Shown: piece after piece, positions 1-11,876 of the stretch
Layout: every line of letters starts with the position of its first letter
Numbering within the stretch: the first letter of the stretch is position 1
NCBI GenBank assembly: GCA_022414725.1
Contig: CM039464.1
Coordinates: 61,384,963-61,448,962, forward strand
DNA length: 64,000 nt
Origin: Microglena sp. YARC
Lineage: Eukaryota; Chlorophyta; Chlorophyceae; Chlamydomonadales; Chlamydomonadaceae
Direction: 5' to 3'
Made by a program: the position numbers and the translations under genes
The notes under the pieces: generated by a model
The model's database searches: none
Told to the model about the DNA's origin: nothing
Seen by the model: the letters and a program-made list of their open reading frames with translations, nothing else

Positions 1-469
1 CTCTCTCTCTCTCTCTCTCTCTCTCTCCCTTCTCTCTCTCCTATATATATATATATATATAATATATATTATACTATATATATATATATATATATATATT
101 AATGTATACACCTCTTACCTGTTCTCAACTTCGCTCCTGTATGGCATGCAGTCGGGGGGCCCGTGTGGCTGTCCCTCGCCCCCCCTCTCTCTAATATATT
201 AATATATTATATATATAATATAATATATACCTCCTTACCTTGTGCTCAACTCGCTTCCGCATGGCATGGCAGCCGGGTCCCCCTATCTATCCCTCTCTCT
301 CTCTCCCTCCCTCTCTCTCTATATATATGCTTTATATAGTATACATATATATATATATGTATACACCTCTTACCTTGTGCTCAACTCCTCCTGTATTGGC
401 ATGCAGTCGGTGCCCGTGCATGTCCCTCGCCCCCCCCCCTCTAATAATTATATATTATTGTATATTATA

Positions 470-509
<40 letters not shown>

Positions 510-870
510 TATATATATACATATATATCCCTACTACCTTGTGCTCAACTCGCTCCCGCATGGCATGCAGCCGGGTCCCCCTATCTATCCCTCTATATAT
601 ATATATATATTTATATATTATATATATGATATATATATATATTAATAATATATATATAATAATACATATATATATATATGTATTATAAATCCCTCCCTTA
701 CCTCCCTCCCTTCATCTCTCCTCTCCTTATATATATATATATATATTATATAAAGGAAATCATGGTCGGTGTTGGTCGTGGTGGTCCGTTTGTGGTGTAT
801 CTCGTAATTCCGACTTAACCGACTTCCGCCCAGCCATTTCCCGCCTAGCCAATTCCCACTCAGCCAATTC
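1..870. repeat. AT/CT microsatellites and a roughly 150-bp satellite
   Basis: The stretch opens with (CT)n and (AT)n tracts. A block of about 90 bp containing the words TTGTGCTCAACTCGCTCC and TGGCATGCAG recurs near 110, 235, 365 and 535, each copy followed by CT-rich and AT-rich simple sequence; a further diverged copy lies near 2425-2490. No convincing gene is seen; short open frames here only reflect the simple repeats. Confidence 0.8.
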
Positions 871-1740
871 ACGCTTTAATTTTCCTCCTGCTTCAACTCC
901 TGCCTGATTGGCCTCCTGCGAATTCTGCTTGTGCAACCTTTGCTCCTGCGTTTTCTACCTGGTTGCGCATCCCGCCGATTATTCTCCTTTTCCGCCTGAG
1001 TTCATCCACCTGATTTCGGTTAGCACTACAGTTCGTCTTCCTACAAGCTTTCCCCCGTGCATCTCGCAAGACCTTCCTTGCGTCAAGATACCTGTCGCTG
1101 GCGGCACGACGGGGAGGTACGTCGGTGATCAGCGGACCTGTCAGAAATGTCCGAATCGCACAATTCCATGTCACAAACTTGACTGCAAAATTCTTTCCAC
1201 TGTATGAGAAACATGTCGCTTCTGCATGCTGTGCCATAGCAAATACGCACAAAGTTTATCCGAATTGCAAAAAATCTTCGCTGAGCATTCTCGCCCCTAA
1301 CTTTGACCGCACATCTCAAATCAGCAACTTGGACTATAACTTCTCCCCTGCATCGAGAAACATGTCGTCGCTTTGCGTTGTGCTATAGCGACATGCGGGC
1401 CAAAAGTTCAATGGATGAACCGGTAGCGATGTTTCCAAGTCCAGATCGAGTTGACTTCGGGCGCAGTTGCGGTGAACAGGATGTTCTTTCGGCCGAACTG
1501 AATACATGCTCGCTAAGAAGAAGCTTTAGTATATACAGTTGCGATTTGCGCAGTTTCAGCCTTTCAAGTGGGGTCGACTATAGATCAAGCTGAGGTGGTA
1601 GGGAAGCAGGTCGATGCTTTTTAGTGGAGTCCGGATGAATGCGGCAAACGTTGTCGATGCTCATCGTCACTGCCTTAATGTAAATGGCAAAGCCTCACAG
1701 CTGATCGTGGAGGGGGGCAGATGTGGAAGTATGTGTGGTG
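871..1740. other. Unassigned sequence, no gene recognised
   Basis: Sequence of ordinary complexity. Several overlapping short frames occur on both strands, none with a recognisable domain, splice signals or a convincing start. It begins with short direct repeats of the type CCAATTC/CAGCCA (about 820-870). Confidence 0.5.
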
Positions 1741-2330
1741 CTGGTGGGTTGTGGTAGGAAGGGAAGGGGAGGGATAGAGAGGTGGTTTGTTGAGAGGGGT
1801 GGGGGCTGGTGGGATGGCTGGGGTGGTGGAAGAGGGATGGAAGTCAGGAAATAATGTCAGGAAGTAGGGGAGTATGTTTGTGGGGCGGGGGTGTACAAGG
1901 TGGGTGGGGGTGGAGATTTAACTGTGGGGGGGGGGGGGGGGGGTGGGGGGGGGGGGGGTACGGTGGTGTTTGTGTGCTGTGGGTGGCAACAAGGGAGACC
2001 ATCGCAAGGGATATGGCGTCCGTCAATGTTTTAAGTTTGCATGTACTGCAGAGAAAACCGTTTTGCAACCAGTCAAAACAGGTGTGGCCACGGGAAGGGA
2101 AGCGGGGAAGGGGCGGATAATGGTTTGGTGGTGGTGGTGTGTGAAAATGGGTGGGGCTTTAAGTGTACCATTTATTGTAGCAGCCCAAATAGGTGTGGCA
2201 AAAGGCCAAACTGGGCACCGTACTACGATTGGGGGGGGGGGGGGGGGGGGGGTCTTCGGTGAGAGTAAGATGTGGCCACCCGGCCACACGGGCTACCGCT
2301 AGTATATATATACATATATATAGAGAGAGA
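1741..2330. repeat. G-rich low-complexity tract with long G runs
   Basis: GGT/GGGG-rich sequence with uninterrupted G runs near 1925-1960 and 2230-2250. A direct repeat of about 35 bp (accgttttgcaaccagtcaa-like and cagcccaaataggtgtggc-like segments, near 2060 and 2185) suggests local duplication. It has quadruplex-forming potential on the + strand. No gene is seen. Confidence 0.65.
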
Positions 2331-2384
2331 GAGGGTAGATTAGGGGACCCGGCTGCTATACTATATATATATATATAAGTTATA

Positions 2385-2418
<34 letters not shown>

Positions 2419-2529
2419 TATGACATCCCCCCTACCGTTTATCTCAATCGCTCCTGTAATGGCATGCAGTCGGTCCGTGTGGCAGATAGCGTTGCTCTTC
2501 GCCGCATTTAGAAGAGACCCCCATTCTTC

Positions 2530-2760
2530 TTGAGCCATGTCTTTTTTGGCGCTTTCGCCTGCTATCAGTCAATCTCTGGTTAGAGTTTTAGGGATTGGGG
2601 TTTAGGTTTTAGTGGTTTAGTGTTTGGCGCCTTCCCGGATGCCTATCCGTCATCGCTGTTCAGGGTTTAAGTGTTTAGAGTTTCAGGGTTTAGGTTTTTA
2701 CAGCCTTCGTTTGCTAAAATCGCAACTGTTTAGTGTTTTGGGTTTAGGTTTCTGGAGCCT
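2530..2760 (+). repeat. Degenerate TTTAGGG-type (telomere-like) repeats
   Basis: Many variants of GGGTTTAG, TTTAGAGTTT and TTTAGTG occur on the + strand between 2580 and 2755. The TTTAGGG motif is the plant-type telomere repeat. Here it is degenerate and interstitial, so it is either an old interstitial telomeric tract or a simple-repeat look-alike. Confidence 0.5.
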
Positions 2761-3907
2761 TCGTTGCTATCGTCTCCTGTTGAGTGAGGGAGATGGGGGA
2801 GAGACCTCCACATGTCGGACACCCTCACCCTCACAGGCCACACCAACACACACCCCACACACACAAGGCGAGCACACACACACACCACTCCCACACACAC
2901 AGTGCGGCCACACACCATACCGGCTGCCAGAGCGAGCCGCGAGCACACCGCTGCTAATCATGCGTCATCCTGTTGAGAACCGAGGTAGATGGAGTAAAGA
3001 CCGTGGCCACAAGGTGTCACCCACAACTACACACACACCCCACCCAACCAGCAACACCGCTCTATCGTCATCCTGTTGAACCGAGGGGGATGGAGGAGAC
3101 CTAACACATGACATGTCACACCCACAACTACAATCCCACACCCCACAACTACACCCACACCAATACACCCCACAACCCACAACTACACCCACCCCAAACA
3201 CTACACCACACCCCAACTGCACCCACACCCACAACTACACCCACAACCCACACTACACCACTACCCACAACTACACCTACTCACATCCCACAACTACAAC
3301 CCACACCCACACCCACAACTAGCACCCACACCCACACCCACAACTACACCCACAAACCACACCCACATTCCCCACAACTCACCCCACCCACACCCTATAC
3401 AACTACAGCCGAGCCATCTGAACCCATACCCACAACTACACCCACACCACAACACGCCAACAACTACACCCAACCCACAACTGCACACATCCCACACCCA
3501 CAACTAACACACGCCTACACACACACCGCTGTTAATCGTCCATCGTGTTGAACAGATGGGAAGGGGTGATATCTATCTATTTTCACACACCCTACTACAC
3601 CCACACAGCCAACACACCCCACACACACCCACACACCCACCACACACACCCACCACCACATGTCCACAACCAACAACTACACCCCCCACCAACTACCCCC
3701 CCTCCCCCCCCCCAACACACACCACACAAGATGCACACAGTCGGCGATCGGGCTTGGTTAGGATACCACCAGACCCACCACAGGCACACACCACATGTCC
3801 ACCACAACTACCCCACCACAACTACCGCCCCACCACGACACAGGCCAACACACCCACACACAACACCACCAACATGTCACAACCACAACCTTACACCACC
3901 ACAACTA

Positions 3908-3939
<32 letters not shown>

Positions 3940-4345
3940 CACACACACCACATCACACACCACAACATGTCACACCACAACTACATCCCACCACAACTAC
4001 CCCCCCCACACACACACACACACACACACACCCACACACACCCACACCACCACCACATGTCCCAACCGACAACTACACTCACCACAACTACCACCGCCCC
4101 TCCCCCACACACACACACACCAAACACAAATCACACACACACCACACACACACCACACATGTCACCCACACTTAACACTCACCACAACTTACCAGCCCCG
4201 GCCCCCCAACACAACACACACACGCACACCATCCACACACACACCGCACACACACACGACAAACCACACCACACACACACACCATCGCTGTCACACCACA
4301 CCACTGCTTCATATCCAGTTTTGAACCGAGGGAGATGGGGTTAGA
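2761..4345 (-). repeat. CA-rich array with recurring splice-acceptor-like cores
   Basis: CACACA/CCACAACTACACC-type simple sequence is interrupted by a conserved core of about 40 bp near 2765-2805, 2965-3005, 3060-3100, 3530-3570 and 4305-4345. On the minus strand the better cores read ...CCTCGGTTCAACAG followed by GATGACGATAG, i.e. a pyrimidine-containing acceptor followed by an exon-like start encoding Asp-Asp-Asp. The 2765 copy continues as a short open frame. The likely interpretation is repeated copies of one intron/exon junction of a minus-strand gene; I cannot name the gene. Confidence 0.55.
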
Positions 4346-5430
4346 CCTATCCACATGCCACATCCACAACTACAATCCCACAACTACAAACACACAAGTG
4401 GATCTGCACACACACACACGCCACACCCGCCTCACACCAACACCAACCTCACACACACCATACAAACACCCAACCCTACCACACGCCGAGCCTACCCGCA
4501 CCCCACCGCTAGCCACCCCCAGCCCAACCCCCCCAACCTACCCACCCAGACCCCTTACCCACAACCCAAGCCCTACCCACACCAACCCTACCACACCCAA
4601 CCCTAACCAACACACCGCAACTACATAACACAACCACCACACCCTACATACCCCGACGCCACACCACCACACCCTAGAGGCTGGACATTACACCACACCA
4701 CACCACACCACAACCCAACCCTACATACACCACACCAGAAAACATACCAACATCACATACACCCACACCCTTTACATACACCACAAGCCACACCGCCCCT
4801 ACATACCCAACACTCCACACCACACCCACACCCGTACAATACACCCACCTACACCGACACCACACCTCAACACACAACCCAACACACCACAACCCTACGT
4901 ACCCCACACCAGGCACCACACCAACACCACACCACACCCTAAATCACTAACACCACACCACACAACACCCACCTTACCCGCACCGCAACCTAACATACAC
5001 CACAGCCATAAGATCCGCACCACACCTATCTCACACCCAAGCCCTACATTTATCCCAACACCACACCACACCACCACTACATACCGCCACGTCAAACCAC
5101 ATCCCAACCCTACCCATACCCAATCCCTCATACACCACAGCCCCAACCAACCCTACATATCACCCTCACCACAACCACCCAACCCTACACAACACACGCC
5201 AACCCTACACAACACACCAACCCTACCTACTACCCACAACCCAACCCTACACACCACACCCACCAACCCAACCCTTACACACCCAACCCTACCCACCATG
5301 GTCCCATGTAAACCACAATCGCTCCAGTCACCACACCCATAACCATCACACACCCACCTGGCTCCATCATTTACCGTCCATGCGACACCGACCAACCTCG
5401 CTCCAACACCACACCCATAATACCAATCCT
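4346..5430. repeat. C-rich array of CCAACCCTAC-type units
   Basis: Low-complexity C/A-rich sequence in which CCAACCCTACA and CACACCACACC words recur irregularly. Open frames on both strands are artefacts of composition. No gene is seen. Confidence 0.7.
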
Positions 5431-6170
5431 GTATGTCCACACCTCATCGCTCCATCCCACCCATTCGCTCCAATCGCTCCATCATCACCACACCCATCGC
5501 TCGCATACACACCCATCTGCGATCCATCACCAGCACCGCATCCATCAAACACACCCTCCCATCGCTCCATCATCGCTCCATCACCACACCATCGCTCATC
5601 AACACTGCCATCGCTCTGTCCATCACCACACCCATCGCTCCATCACACCCCATCGCTCCATCAACTCAACCACCCTCATCGCTCCATCACCACAACCCAT
5701 CGCTCCATCAACACCATCGCTCCACCCACCATCGCTCCATCACCACACCCATCGCTCCATCACCACACCCCATCGCTCCATCACACTACACCCATGCTCC
5801 AATCACCCATCACCACACCCAAACCCTCCCTATCCCACCAAACCCATACCACCATCACCACCACCGAGTCCATCGCTCCATCACCAACACCTATCGCTCC
5901 ATCACCACACCCAAACCCTACCCTATCCCACAAACCCATACCACCATCACCACACCCACTCGCTCCATCACCACACCAACCCTACCCTAAATCCCAACCA
6001 ACCACTACCACCATCACCCACACCCATCCGCTCCATCACCACACCACAACCACATACCCCACCTACCCATGGGCACCAACCAATCACCACACCGCATCGC
6101 TCCATCACGAACACACCAACCCACTCCCACCTACCCCATACCACCATCACCACAACCCATCGCTCCAACA
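5431..6170. repeat. Minisatellite with unit ATCGCTCCATCACCACACCC
   Basis: A unit of about 20 bp with variants of 11-22 bp is repeated dozens of times, degenerating towards 6170. It has no stop codons in one + frame because of its composition, not because it is a gene. Confidence 0.75.
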
Positions 6171-7152
6171 CCCACACACTCCCAACCTAGCCACAAGAAC
6201 ACCCCAACCCTACATACCCCACCCACCTGTCCCATGTCACACCTATCGCATTCCATCACCGAAATCTACCCACTCCCAGCCCAACCCACACCCAACCCTA
6301 CATACCCCACCAACCTGCCCCATGTCCTCATTGTCATCTGCCGAGGCCGGCGTTGTTTGGACCTAGAATTCGTTCATACTCTTGCATGGCTTACGTACTT
6401 CTTCTGTCAAGGTTGCCGTATCATGCCACCATACCTGTCCCCACCATCCCAAACCCATCGCTCCATCACCGACACCACACCACACCCTACCCACACCCAA
6501 CCCCACACACCCCACTCACCTGTCCCATGTCGTCATTATCATCTGCCGAGGCCGCATTGTTGGACCTAGATCGTTCATACTCTTGCATACCCCTACAATG
6601 TCCCCACACCCAACCCTGCATACCCCACCCACCTGTCCCATATCGTCATTATCATCTGCCGAGGCCGCATTGTTGGACCTCATACTCTTGCATGCCCCTA
6701 CAATGTCCCCACACCCAACCCCACACACCCCACCCACCTGTCCCATATCGTCATTATCATCTGCCGAGGCCGCATTGTTGGACCTCATACTCTTGCATGC
6801 CCCTACAATGTCCCCACACCCAACCCCACACACCCCACCCACCTGTCCCATATCGTCATTCATCATCTGCCGAGGCCGCATTGTTTGGACCTCAATACTC
6901 TTGCATGCCCCTACAATGTTTCCCCACACCCAACCCTACATGCCCCCACCTACCTGCCCCCCCATGTCAATTGTCATCTTGCCGAGCTGTGTTGTTGGAC
7001 CTAGATCGTTCATACTCTTGCATGCTTACATACTTCCCTCTGTCAAGGTTGCCTATCATGCCACCTACCTGTCCCACCATCACCACACCCATTGCTCCAT
7101 CACCACACCACACCACACCCTACCCACATCCAACCCCACAAACCCCACCTAC
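6171..7152 (-). repeat. Array of copies of the 3' half of the 7153-7260 exon
   Basis: A unit of about 110-120 bp is repeated roughly seven times. On the minus strand each better copy contains the sequence encoding Met-Gln-Glu-Tyr-Glu followed by Asn-Ala-Ala-Ser-Ala-Asp-Asp-Asn-Asp-Asp-Met-Gly-Gln, then a donor-like GTGGGTGG or GTAGGTGG. This is the second half of the adjacent exon plus its 5' splice site. Copies differ by small indels and substitutions. The array lies where the downstream intron of that exon would be. Confidence 0.75.
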
Positions 7153-7260
7153 CTGTCCCATGTCGTCATTGTCATCTGCCGAGGCCGCGTTGCTGGACCT
7201 AGATCGCTCATACTCTTGCATGCTTACATACTTCCCTGTGTCCAGATCCCTTATGTATAT
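7153..7260 (-). CDS. Internal exon of an unidentified minus-strand gene
   Basis: A 108-bp stretch (36 codons, phase 0) lies between an acceptor (acag at 7261-7264) and a donor (GTAGGTGG, just below 7153) on the minus strand. It encodes a hydrophilic segment beginning Ile-Tyr-Ile-Arg-Asp-Leu-Asp-Thr-Gly-Lys-Tyr-Val and ending with the acidic run Ala-Asp-Asp-Asn-Asp-Asp-Met-Gly-Gln. I do not recognise the family. It is the only copy in the locus with both halves; the flanking arrays repeat its 3' half (6171-7152) and its 5' half (7261-8060). This makes it the probable parent exon. The rest of the gene, including start and stop, cannot be traced through the low-complexity introns. The acidic exon-like copies at 8290-8790 may belong to the same gene. 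Confidence 0.55.
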
Positions 7261-8060
7261 CTGTGACGTGTGGTGGTGGGTGGTGGGTGGTGGTGGTGGT
7301 GGTGGTGGGTGGTGCATGGTTACGTACTTCCCTGTGTCCAGGTCCCTTATGTATATATGTGTGGTGGTGGGTGTGTGGTGGTGGGTGGGGGTGGTGCATG
7401 GTTACGTACCTTCCCTGTGTCCAGGTCCCTTATGTATATTCTGTGTGGTGGTGGGTGGTGGGTGGTGGGTGGTGGGTGGTGCATGGTTAATACTTCCCTG
7501 TGTCCAGATCCCTTATGTATATCTGTGTGGTGGTGGGTGGTGGGTGGTGGGTGGTGGTGGTGCAATGGTTACGTACTTCCCTGTGTCCAGGTCCCTTATG
7601 TATATATGTTGTGGTGGTGGGTGGTGGGTGGTGGGTGGTGCATGGTTACGTACTTCCCTGTGTCCAGGTCCCTTATGTATATCTGTGTGGTGGTGGGTGG
7701 TGGGTGGTGGGTGGTGGGTGGTGAGTGGGTGCATTGGTTACGTACTTCCCTGTGTCCAGGTCCCTTATGTATATCTGTGTGGTGGTGGGTGGTGGGTGGT
7801 GGGTGGTGCATGGTTACGTACTTCCCTGTGTCCAGGTCCCTTATGTATATCTGTGTGGTGGTGGGTGGTGGGTGGTGTGGTTGCATGGTTACGTACTTCC
7901 CTGTGTCCAGGTCCCTTATGTATATATGTGTGGTGGTGGGTGGTGGGTGGTGCATGGTTACGTACTTCCCTGTGTCCAGGTCCTTTATGTATATCTGTGT
8001 GGTGGTTGGTGGTGGGTGGTGCATGGTTACGTACTTCCCTGTGTCCTGTGGTGTGTGTGT
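7261..8060 (-). repeat. Array of copies of the 5' half of the 7153-7260 exon
   Basis: About nine units of 75-100 bp. On the minus strand each carries an acceptor-like ACACAG/ACAT, the words for Ile-Tyr-Ile-Arg-Asp-Leu-Asp-Thr-Gly-Lys-Tyr-Val, then GTAACCATGCACC and a run of CCCACCACC. The coding word is nearly invariant while the spacer length varies. The array is positioned as the upstream intron of the exon. Confidence 0.8.
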
Positions 8061-8290
8061 GTGGTGTGTGGTGCGTGGTGTGTGTGTGTGTGGTGGTGTG
8101 TGGTGTTGTGGTGTGTGGGTGATGGTGTGTGTGGTGTTGGTGTGTGGTGTGGTGTGTGGTGTGTGGTGCGTGGTGAGGTGGTGTGGTGGCTGTGTGCGTG
8201 GTGGGGGTGGTGCGGTGGTGGTGGTGCGTGGTGGCGTTCGGGTGGTGGGTGGTGGATGGTGGTGGATGGGTGTGGTGTGTAGTGGTAGGT
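8061..8290. repeat. GTGGT/GTGTG low-complexity tract
   Basis: A (GTGTGGTG)n-type simple sequence continues the G/T-rich spacer of the neighbouring array. No gene is seen. Confidence 0.8.
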
Positions 8291-8790
8291 GGTGGGGGGA
8301 TGCTGGATTGTCGTGAATCCTACAGAGTCAAAACAAAAGTACCTGTCCCACCTGCTCTATCTGCTCCTGCCCCGGCTCATACTCATGGTGGGTGTGTGGG
8401 GTGGTGAGTGGTGGTGAGTGGGTGGTGGGTGGTGGGTGGTGGATGGTGGGTGAATCTTACAGAGTCAAACAAAGTAACCTGTCCCACCTGCTCTATCTGC
8501 TCCTGCCCCGGCTCATACTGCATGTGGGTGGTGGGTGGTGAGTGTGTGTGGTGGGTGGTGGTGGTGGGTGGTGCGTGCCTACAGAGTCAAACAAAGTAAC
8601 CTGTCACACCTGCTCTGCCTGCTCTTGCCCCAGCTCATACTTATGGTGGGTTGTGGGTGTGGGTGGTGGGTGTGTGGGTTGCCTGTTGAATCCTACAGAG
8701 TCAAACAAAGTTAACATTGTCACACCTGCTCTGCCTGCTCCTGCCCCGGCTCAAGCTCATCCTGCTCACTAGTATCGCTGAACCTCATCA
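8291..8790 (-). repeat. Four copies of an acidic exon segment with spacer
   Basis: Four units near 8310-8390, 8450-8525, 8580-8645 and 8690-8790. On the minus strand they read Glu-Pro-Gly-Gln-Glu-Gln-(Ile/Ala)-Glu-Gln followed by GTGGGACAGGT or GTGTGACA, which are donor-like. The rightmost copy has a longer open acidic stretch upstream (Ser-Asp-Thr-Ser-Glu-Gln-Asp-Glu-Leu) and is the best candidate for the parent exon. The spacers are GGTGGGTGG-type repeats, as in the 7.3-8.0 kb array, so this probably belongs to the same minus-strand gene. Confidence 0.6.
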
Positions 8791-9426
8791 TGGTTAGACA
8801 CTTGGCGGGGGGTGGTCAGATCCCTCGCAGTGCCTGGTGGACCAGTACCCCACGACTTAGCACTGAATGAACCCGCTAGCTCTTATGTTTCTTGGCTCTT
8901 ATGTTGCTGTTATTTTTGCTCATTAGCTGTGTGCATGGCTGGACCACATTCTTAATGTGTAACACAACCTATCAGTCGGCACTGACTCTACTCTTTGTCC
9001 TGCCTCGTGTTGCTGTTGCTTTTGCTGTTGCTATTGCGGAACTGCTGCCATGCTTACATCCCTCAGGAGCTCAAGTAGTGGGTGTGGAGACTGTCCAAAC
9101 TCCTCCACCAAAGCTAATAGTACCTCCTATGTCGACATCTAGATGCTTATTTTACAATGCAGCTTGCAATGCGTTCCTGGGCCTCTGTTCTCGGTATGGA
9201 GCTAGTTATTAGCACTAGGGGTGGGTGCACTAGCTCCTGCTGTAGTTGGGCGACGAGGCTGGCTGGGCTTGTTAACAAAGGTTCGCTATGCGCGTGATGG
9301 TACCCCTTGGCGCAGGATTTCCGATGGACAATGGGCGAGGAAAATGTTCGAGCAGAGAATTAGTTCGGAGTCAGATGGAAGTCAGGTGGGAAAGTGAAAC
9401 GGTCTTAAATCCTTCGATCGAAAACT
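8791..9426. other. Unassigned sequence, no gene recognised
   Basis: Normal-complexity sequence. A + strand open frame of 106 codons from 8892 is rich in Leu/Val/Ala with a hydrophobic start, but has no recognisable domain and no supporting splice or polyadenylation context. I leave it uncalled. Confidence 0.45.
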
Positions 9427-9547
9427 GAGCAGGTGTCTATTGAAATTGAAATTGTTACATCCGTGTAGAACCGTTACTCACAGGACGTGAAGTTAAGGAC
9501 ACCATAGCGTAAGCCGGAGCTAGCTATAGTCACCGAGCAGGTGTCTA
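9427..9547 (-). mobile_element. SINE-A copy 1 with 13-bp target site duplication
   Basis: The body is 9440-9534 on the minus strand, flanked by the direct repeat gagcaggtgtcta at 9427-9439 and 9535-9547. In element orientation it starts near the word GTGACTATAGCTAGCTC and ends in a short (CAATTT)n tail. Two other copies lie at 22121-22233 and 36110-36210. The size, the A/T-rich repeat tail and the long TSD are typical of a SINE moved by a LINE; the RNA ancestor is not established. Confidence 0.85.
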
Positions 9548-10274
9548 CAGATCTTCGATCGCAGTGAATTCGCCAACGAGAGAAGCAACTGTCAGCAGAC
9601 CAAGGATGTGAGGAAGCTCCGAAGTCGAAATCTCTGACAGCGTGTAAAGAAATCCGCGGTGGTAGGTTGGGTTCGTCAGTAGGTCGAGAACCAGGACGGA
9701 CAAACGCAAACGTCAACGTCGTGCTGAGGAAGCTGTGGCCCGCTGCAACCGACAGAAACACGATTCGATATACGATACTCTGGTAAAGCCAGATGACTAA
9801 CAGTAATAAGAGGTGATAATAATGTTATCGACTGTACTTGAACAGGATCTGTTCTTCTGGTACACTCTTCTGTTTAAATTCAAAACAGGTGATAATTTTT
9901 TTTAAATGTTCATGTTTCTTCCAAAGACGGCGAGCAGCCTTCAAGGCTGTAGCCATACAACTAATTACAAGCTCAAGTTAAACACAGATTACTAACGGTG
10001 ACTTGGTCGAAAAAGCTAAAGCACGATATGTCCTTCTAGTTTTTTATTTTTTTGAAGGCATTTTGAATGGTAGTGGAGCATCTTCTCACCGCCTTCCACA
10101 CCACATAATGTTATTTTATTTTATTATACTCTTTGATTTAAATGGACCCTCTGAAGAACACTCTAATGCAAGTCAGATGTTTTGTACAATGTTTATACAA
10201 TTATATGTTTTGCTTCTATGCTGGACAATAGTAACCAACTCACCTATTACTACCACCATAGAGGTTCGGGTCCT
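9548..10274. other. Unassigned sequence, no gene recognised
   Basis: No repeat or gene is recognised. Open frames at 9474-9761 (minus) and 10003-10287 (plus, 94 codons with a hydrophobic middle) have no domain I know. Confidence 0.4.
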
Positions 10275-10568
10275 TAATATCGAGTAATCAGCAGCAGCTT
10301 GTCCAGGTAATTACAGCAGCCCTACCGCCGTAAAATGGGGCTCTCCTTTATTATAACGCCCTCCAGGCGTTCTCGTTACATAACTGCATGTGTACAATTA
10401 AATGATCACTGTAGCACGGACTGAGGGCCCCCGTCGATGAAACAATTGTTTGGGGTTCAGTTCATAAATGCCTTTTCTTTTTAAGCCCTTCCTATACGGT
10501 TGGGCAAGTCCCTTTAGCCTATTTGACCTACCCCTGGACTGTAACATACATACATAATATCGAGTAAT
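10275..10568 (+). mobile_element. SINE-B, longest copy, with 14-bp target site duplication
   Basis: A body of 266 bp (10289-10554) is flanked by the direct repeat taatatcgagtaat (10275-10288 and 10555-10568). Its 3' part carries the family word GGTTGGGCAAGTCCC...CCCCTGGACTGTAA and ends in an (ATAC)n tail. The 3' domain recurs near 11523, 23481 (minus), 28045 and 39570. The 5' domain, with CTACCGCCGTAA...GGGGCTC, recurs at 45047-45090. This is a non-autonomous retroposon that ends in a variable tetranucleotide tail. Confidence 0.85.
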
Positions 10569-11051
10569 TCAGGCCACTGCCATTGCCTAGTTTGACATAA
10601 CCACGTTAGGCCATTGACTTGAGAAATTGTTATGAAAGCCCGGGGAATGGTCTGGAATGTTCAACACCGGTATCGTTTTTCTTTCAGCTAAACTGTAATC
10701 GTGCCAAACATCATGTACCGTAGACCCGGATTTATTAATGTTTTCATTTCCCCTAAGTGCAGAGCCCAGGAATCGGACATGCCACTCGAACTGAATACTG
10801 AATCCTCTAAGTTGCTGTTTGTGTCGGGAGGACCCGCCTCCTAGGGTAAAAAGTCCTTTTACAAGCTTAAAAACACAATGTCGATTACTAATGTTTAGTT
10901 CAAAAAACCTTGGAAAAGCACCAGCATTGGGAAGATCCGGTGTCCTAGTCACCTGCCTCGTTACTCCCAGGAGCAACACTGGTCAGCGTTGGAACAGTGT
11001 ACAGGTCAGCGTACTTCAGGAGGACCCCCAGCTCTGCTGCCTGAGACACAA
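10569..11051. other. Unassigned sequence, no gene recognised
   Basis: Open frames exist on both strands (10587-10979 minus, 10819-11166 plus) without a recognisable domain. No repeat membership is detected. Confidence 0.4.
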
Positions 11052-11149
11052 CCAATTGTATAGCCTGCGTCCTGCGGCGCAACAGACCCTTCCTTCTGGC
11101 CAACGGACCCTCCCCACGTTGCGTCCTGCGCCGCAAGCTATACAATTGG
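11052..11149. repeat. Inverted repeat with arms of about 30 bp
   Basis: CCAATTGTATAGC at 11052 pairs with GCTATACAATTGG ending at 11149. The inner parts (TGCGTCCTGCGGCGCAAC versus GTTGCGTCCTGCGCCGCA) pair imperfectly. It is a possible small foldback or hairpin MITE; no TSD was found. Confidence 0.6.
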
Positions 11150-11522
11150 AGGACGCAGCGTCCTGAATACCCCTGATACAGTCATTGGTCGTGTCGGCAA
11201 GCTCCGCTGGCCCAATGTTCCTCACTCCCTCGTTAAGAGTAGGAAAAGCCAAGTTGAAGTTCCAGTTCCAGTTCAAAGCTAGGAAAAGCTCCACCGCATC
11301 ACATATAATCTTTCGAGAGTTTGGCTAGCGTAGGAAGACCCGCTGACCCACCCTTTGAGGGAAAAAATAAAAACAAGTTTGTTCGCGTTCACATTTTCCT
11401 GGTAACAGTGTTTGTACTGCCTTGGACGGTTGCTGGCTGAAGCTATGTAACCAAGGTTCAAATTCAAGTTGAGGCGGACATCCTTCTTGTTAAATTGTTT
11501 TATTATCTGCATAGCATGAACT

Positions 11523-11640
11523 TCGGGCCCCTTGTCGTTACAGTTCCACCAGTGCTTGTTTTTTTTACTGTCTTTCCTGATTCAAGGTTGGGCAAGTCCC
11601 TAAGCCTGTTTGGCTACCCCTGGACTGTAAAAATACATAC
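11523..11640 (+). mobile_element. SINE-B fragment (3' domain)
   Basis: It shares GGTTGGGCAAGTCCCTAAGCC and CCCCTGGACTGTAA with the longest copy and ends in an ATACATAC tail. Upstream it keeps only a diverged piece (GGGCCCC...GTCG). The 5' end and TSD are not resolved. Confidence 0.7.
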
Positions 11641-11876
11641 AACACATGCTCCCTGGTTTTCCGTGTATCGCACAGGGAGGACTTGGCATTGGAAGACGGG
11701 GAGCAGCCCTGAGTTGGCTGAAAAAACATGTAACAATCCAATCCAACCCATAATAATTAAAACAACTATAGAATTTTTGTGACAACAGAAGTATGGACAT
11801 CGATCATTGATTCATCAATCTGTCGTACACTCTTGTGCATTATTATTATCAGGGGGGTTGTGATATACGGTATATG

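Noticed and set aside
3100..6400. Long His/Thr/Pro-rich open frames in the CA- and C-rich arrays
   Set aside because: They are produced by simple-sequence composition on both strands, with no start context or domain.
7263..8316. Gly/Trp/Val-rich + strand frame of about 350 codons
   Set aside because: It is the complement of the exon-copy array; the conserved words make sense only on the minus strand, with splice sites.
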